Positions 62,216 through 64,000 of a DNA stretch of 64,000 bases are shown here, piece after piece (the first letter of the stretch is position 1; each line of letters begins with the position of its first letter). The notes under the pieces are model-generated. The model had not been told where the DNA came from. It made no database searches and worked only from the letters and a program-made list of their open reading frames with translations. Both the position numbers and the translations under genes were made by a program. This stretch comes from Desulfobacteraceae bacterium (GTDB taxonomy: Bacteria; Desulfobacterota; Desulfobacteria; Desulfobacterales; Desulfobacteraceae), in NCBI GenBank assembly GCA_004796375.1, contig QZLA01000361.1:1-64000 (forward strand), read 5' to 3'.

Positions 62216-63377
62216 CGATCTCTTTCCTTGTAAACGACGGATCGGTGGTGTGGGTAATAAATACGTTCAAGCCGCCCACACGGTCAATCGCTATTTTGAC
62301 AAACCGGTCATCGATGAGGTCTTTTGCCGCATTTGCCGTATCCAGTTCTTTTAGGAATTGTGTGTCCCCCTCCATCATGGTCTTACCCATCTGGTCAATG
62401 ATAAACCGGGTGGCCGATTCAAAGGGATAGGGCTGGAATCCGATTCGTTTGACATTCCAGTCCGGATGTCTCAGTGACGAAGGCTTTGGCACTGTAAATA
62501 CCTTTTTCACAACCTCATAAGGTACGGGAAGATACCCTTCTCCATCCCTACTGAGCAGGTGTGCGGCTTCATGGGGGTTATTATTACACCATAGCTGCGC
62601 CTTTACGACCGCATTTATCGCTCTTTGAATCATATCTGCATTGGCATTGATGAATTGTTGGTGGCTCACTATAACACAGCAGGGGTGGTTTTTCCATATG
62701 TCGCCGGTAAATCTCAGTACTCTGGCCCGGAACTTGATCTGCGACAGGGCATTAAACGGATCGGCAACGATAAATCCATCCACTTTTTTCCCCAGGAGTG
62801 CTGCCGGCATATCCGGCGGGGGAAGGATAAACAGGTTGACCTCATCCTCTGCCAACCTGGCAGACTGCGACTTGATTACCGGTTTGAGGCCTGCAGCGGT
62901 CAATCCCATCTGGAGGAGCAGGTTGTGCATGGAGTTCCATGAAGGTACGGCAATCTGCTTACCGGCAAGGTCGCTGAACCTGTGGATGTCCGAATCACCG
63001 CGTACCGTTATGGCACTGCCGTTGATATGATTCCAGGCCAATACTTTGACCGGAATGTTCTGGTTGAATCTCATCCATACCGGAATGGGGAACAGCATAT
63101 GGGTCATATTGAATTTGCCGGCCAGGAATGATTCGGTCAAAATGCTCCATGACCTGACCATGATCGGTTTTTCAACGGTCAGTCCCTCCTGGGAAAAGTA
63201 GCCCAGGCTGTGGGCCACCAGCAGCGGGGTGGCGTCCGTAATGGGCAGATAACCGATTTTCAGTGTGGATTTTGAAGTGCGCGCCTTGAGTGGACCGGGG
63301 ATCAACAGGCTTGAGCCTGCAGCAGCAGCAGTTTTTAAAAACGTTCTCCGGCCGGGATTGATCGAATCTTTGGGCAT
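62202..63377 (-). CDS. ABC transporter substrate-binding protein, Tat-exported, NrtA/SsuA type
   Basis: The 391-residue product has a twin-arginine signal (GRRTFLKTAAAAGSSLLIPG). The mature part starts LKIGYLPITDATPLLVAHSL, and has WNHINGSAITVRGDSD, KKVDGFIVADPFNALSQI and NHPCCVIVSHQQFI, all of the NMT1/NrtA/CmpA class. Tat export implies folding before export. It shares clear segments with the downstream receiver-fused domain. It begins at ATG 63377, whose A overlaps the final base of the ATPase stop. Confidence 0.9.
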   Translation of the reverse strand: MPKDSINPGRRTFLKTAAAAGSSLLIPGPLKARTSKSTLKIGYLPITDATPLLVAHSLGYFSQEGLTVEKPIMVRSWSILTESFLAGKFNMTHMLFPIPVWMRFNQNIPVKVLAWNHINGSAITVRGDSDIHRFSDLAGKQIAVPSWNSMHNLLLQMGLTAAGLKPVIKSQSARLAEDEVNLFILPPPDMPAALLGKKVDGFIVADPFNALSQIKFRARVLRFTGDIWKNHPCCVIVSHQQFINANADMIQRAINAVVKAQLWCNNNPHEAAHLLSRDGEGYLPVPYEVVKKVFTVPKPSSLRHPDWNVKRIGFQPYPFESATRFIIDQMGKTMMEGDTQFLKELDTANAAKDLIDDRFVKIAIDRVGGLNVFITHTTDPSFTRKEIVEIN

Positions 63378-64000
63378 TATAATAATGTCCTTTTTGCCTG
63401 GTATGCGGTCTTGAACCGCTCAAGGATTCTGGTCCTGATCTGTTTGAATTCCGGTGTGTTCCTGTCCCTGGGATAGGGGGCTGAGATTTCAAAGATCTCT
63501 GCGATGTTTGCCGGACTTCCGGCAAGGAGCACGACCTTGTTGCCCAGCCGTATCGCCTCGTCAATATCATGGGTGACAAAAATGGCCGTAAACTGTTCGG
63601 ACAGCCACAGGTTCACCAGTTCCTCCTGGATATGGGCCTGGGTAAAGGTGTCCAGGGAGGCAAAGGGTTCATCCATGAGCAGGGTGTCGGGGTGTCCCAC
63701 CAGGGCCCTTGCCAGGCAAGCCCGCTGGGCCATGCCCAGAGACAACTGGTCCGGTTTGACATCGGCAAAACCGGATAGCCCCATGATTTCTAGGAACTGA
63801 AGCACACGGTAATCCAGGTTGTCAATATCTCCCCTGATGCGGCATCCGTAAGCCACATTGTCCTTGACCGTGAGCCAGGGGATCAGGGCCGGCTGCTGAA
63901 ACAGCATGGACCGGGACGGGTGAATCCCTTTGATTTCCTGGCCGTTGAAAAGAATCTTTCCCGATGAAGGCATTTCAAATCCGGCCAGCAGGTTCAGCAG
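63377..64000 (-). CDS. ABC transporter ATPase, SsuB/NrtD type (partial, N-terminus off window)
   Basis: About 208 C-terminal residues are visible: LLNLLAGFEMPSSGKILFNG just after the missing Walker A, the Q-loop in MLFQQPALIPWLTVKDNVAY, a signature segment LSLGMAQRACLARALV (LSxGxxQ, with M in place of the usual variable residue), Walker B LLMDEPFASLDTFT and the H-loop FVTHDIDEAI. It is the first visible gene of the transporter and sensor operon; upstream content lies outside the window. Confidence 0.92.
   Translation of the reverse strand: MLNLLAGFEMPSSGKILFNGQEIKGIHPSRSMLFQQPALIPWLTVKDNVAYGCRIRGDIDNLDYRVLQFLEIMGLSGFADVKPDQLSLGMAQRACLARALVGHPDTLLMDEPFASLDTFTQAHIQEELVNLWLSEQFTAIFVTHDIDEAIRLGNKVVLLAGSPANIAEIFEISAPYPRDRNTPEFKQIRTRILERFKTAYQAKRTLL

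Overview
The window looks like a chromosomal segment of a sulfate-reducing deltaproteobacterium (Desulfobacterota), most likely a member of the Desulfobacterales. Evidence: a stand-alone dissimilatory-type sulfate adenylyltransferase gene (sat, 37494-38771) with its own promoter and terminator, hydrogenase maturation genes hypA/hypB, a GspN-containing type II secretion operon, and a probable selenocysteine-encoding TGA in a DUF1573 gene, which fits the selenoprotein-rich character of this group. No species is claimed. The window is gene-dense; no gap exceeds 300 bases (the longest are 25407-25695, 56596-56879 and 44240-44501). I saw no tRNA, rRNA, CRISPR array, insertion sequence or prophage.

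Layout. 1-1091: start of gatB (minus), cut by the window edge. 1273-5760: DUF2065, queA, tgt (queuosine in tRNA), hypA, hypB (nickel delivery) and a MEMO-family gene. 5820-7310: exported papain-like (C39-type) protein, ending at a strong two-way terminator against gltX. 8892-10722: exported Sel1/peptidoglycan-binding protein and a lipoprotein carrying a C-terminal Hint (intein-like) domain. 10929-22939: type II secretion operon gspGHIJKLMNCDE followed by an exported YidD-like protein and a TPR membrane protein; gspF and a DUF4412 gene lie opposite (22954-25406).

25696-35931 is one long forward block: rpmF, acpP, rpiB, glyA, comEB, nrdR, ribD, ribE, ribBA, ribH, nusB, a metallo-beta-lactamase-fold hydrolase and a pabB-pabC fusion. 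It resembles a conserved deltaproteobacterial block but lacks the fatty-acid genes (plsX, fabH, fabG, fabF) that usually sit around acpP. Then come the DUF1573 selenoprotein candidate (35996-36706), a HAD phosphatase and sat.

38865-45065: a LemA/TPM envelope cluster (two LemA-type and two TPM-type genes) with a DUF2089 regulator and a divergent YbjQ-like gene. 45103-47055: small and broken reading frames, DUF523, an isochorismatase-family hydrolase and a frameshifted acetyltransferase. 47136-49464: an SPFH/zinc-ribbon protein with a zinc-ribbon partner. 49469-55446: the rpsP-rimM-trmD-rplS translation operon led by ffh, ending with rnhB, yraN and rsmI. 55546-59121: rlmN, a response regulator, a PP-loop ATPase and nth.

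59113-64000 (minus) is the most unusual region. It holds an SsuABC/NrtABC-type ABC transporter (ATPase, Tat-exported binding protein, permease), followed in the same direction by a cytoplasmic protein fusing a CheY-like receiver to a second copy of the binding-protein fold, a small acidic protein of unknown function, and a stand-alone histidine phosphotransfer protein. I read this as a candidate, apparently undescribed solute-sensing phosphorelay tied to its own transporter. The other standout is the selenocysteine candidate in DUF1573, where TGA replaces the first Cys of the conserved CGC motif and a small hairpin resembling a bacterial SECIS follows it.
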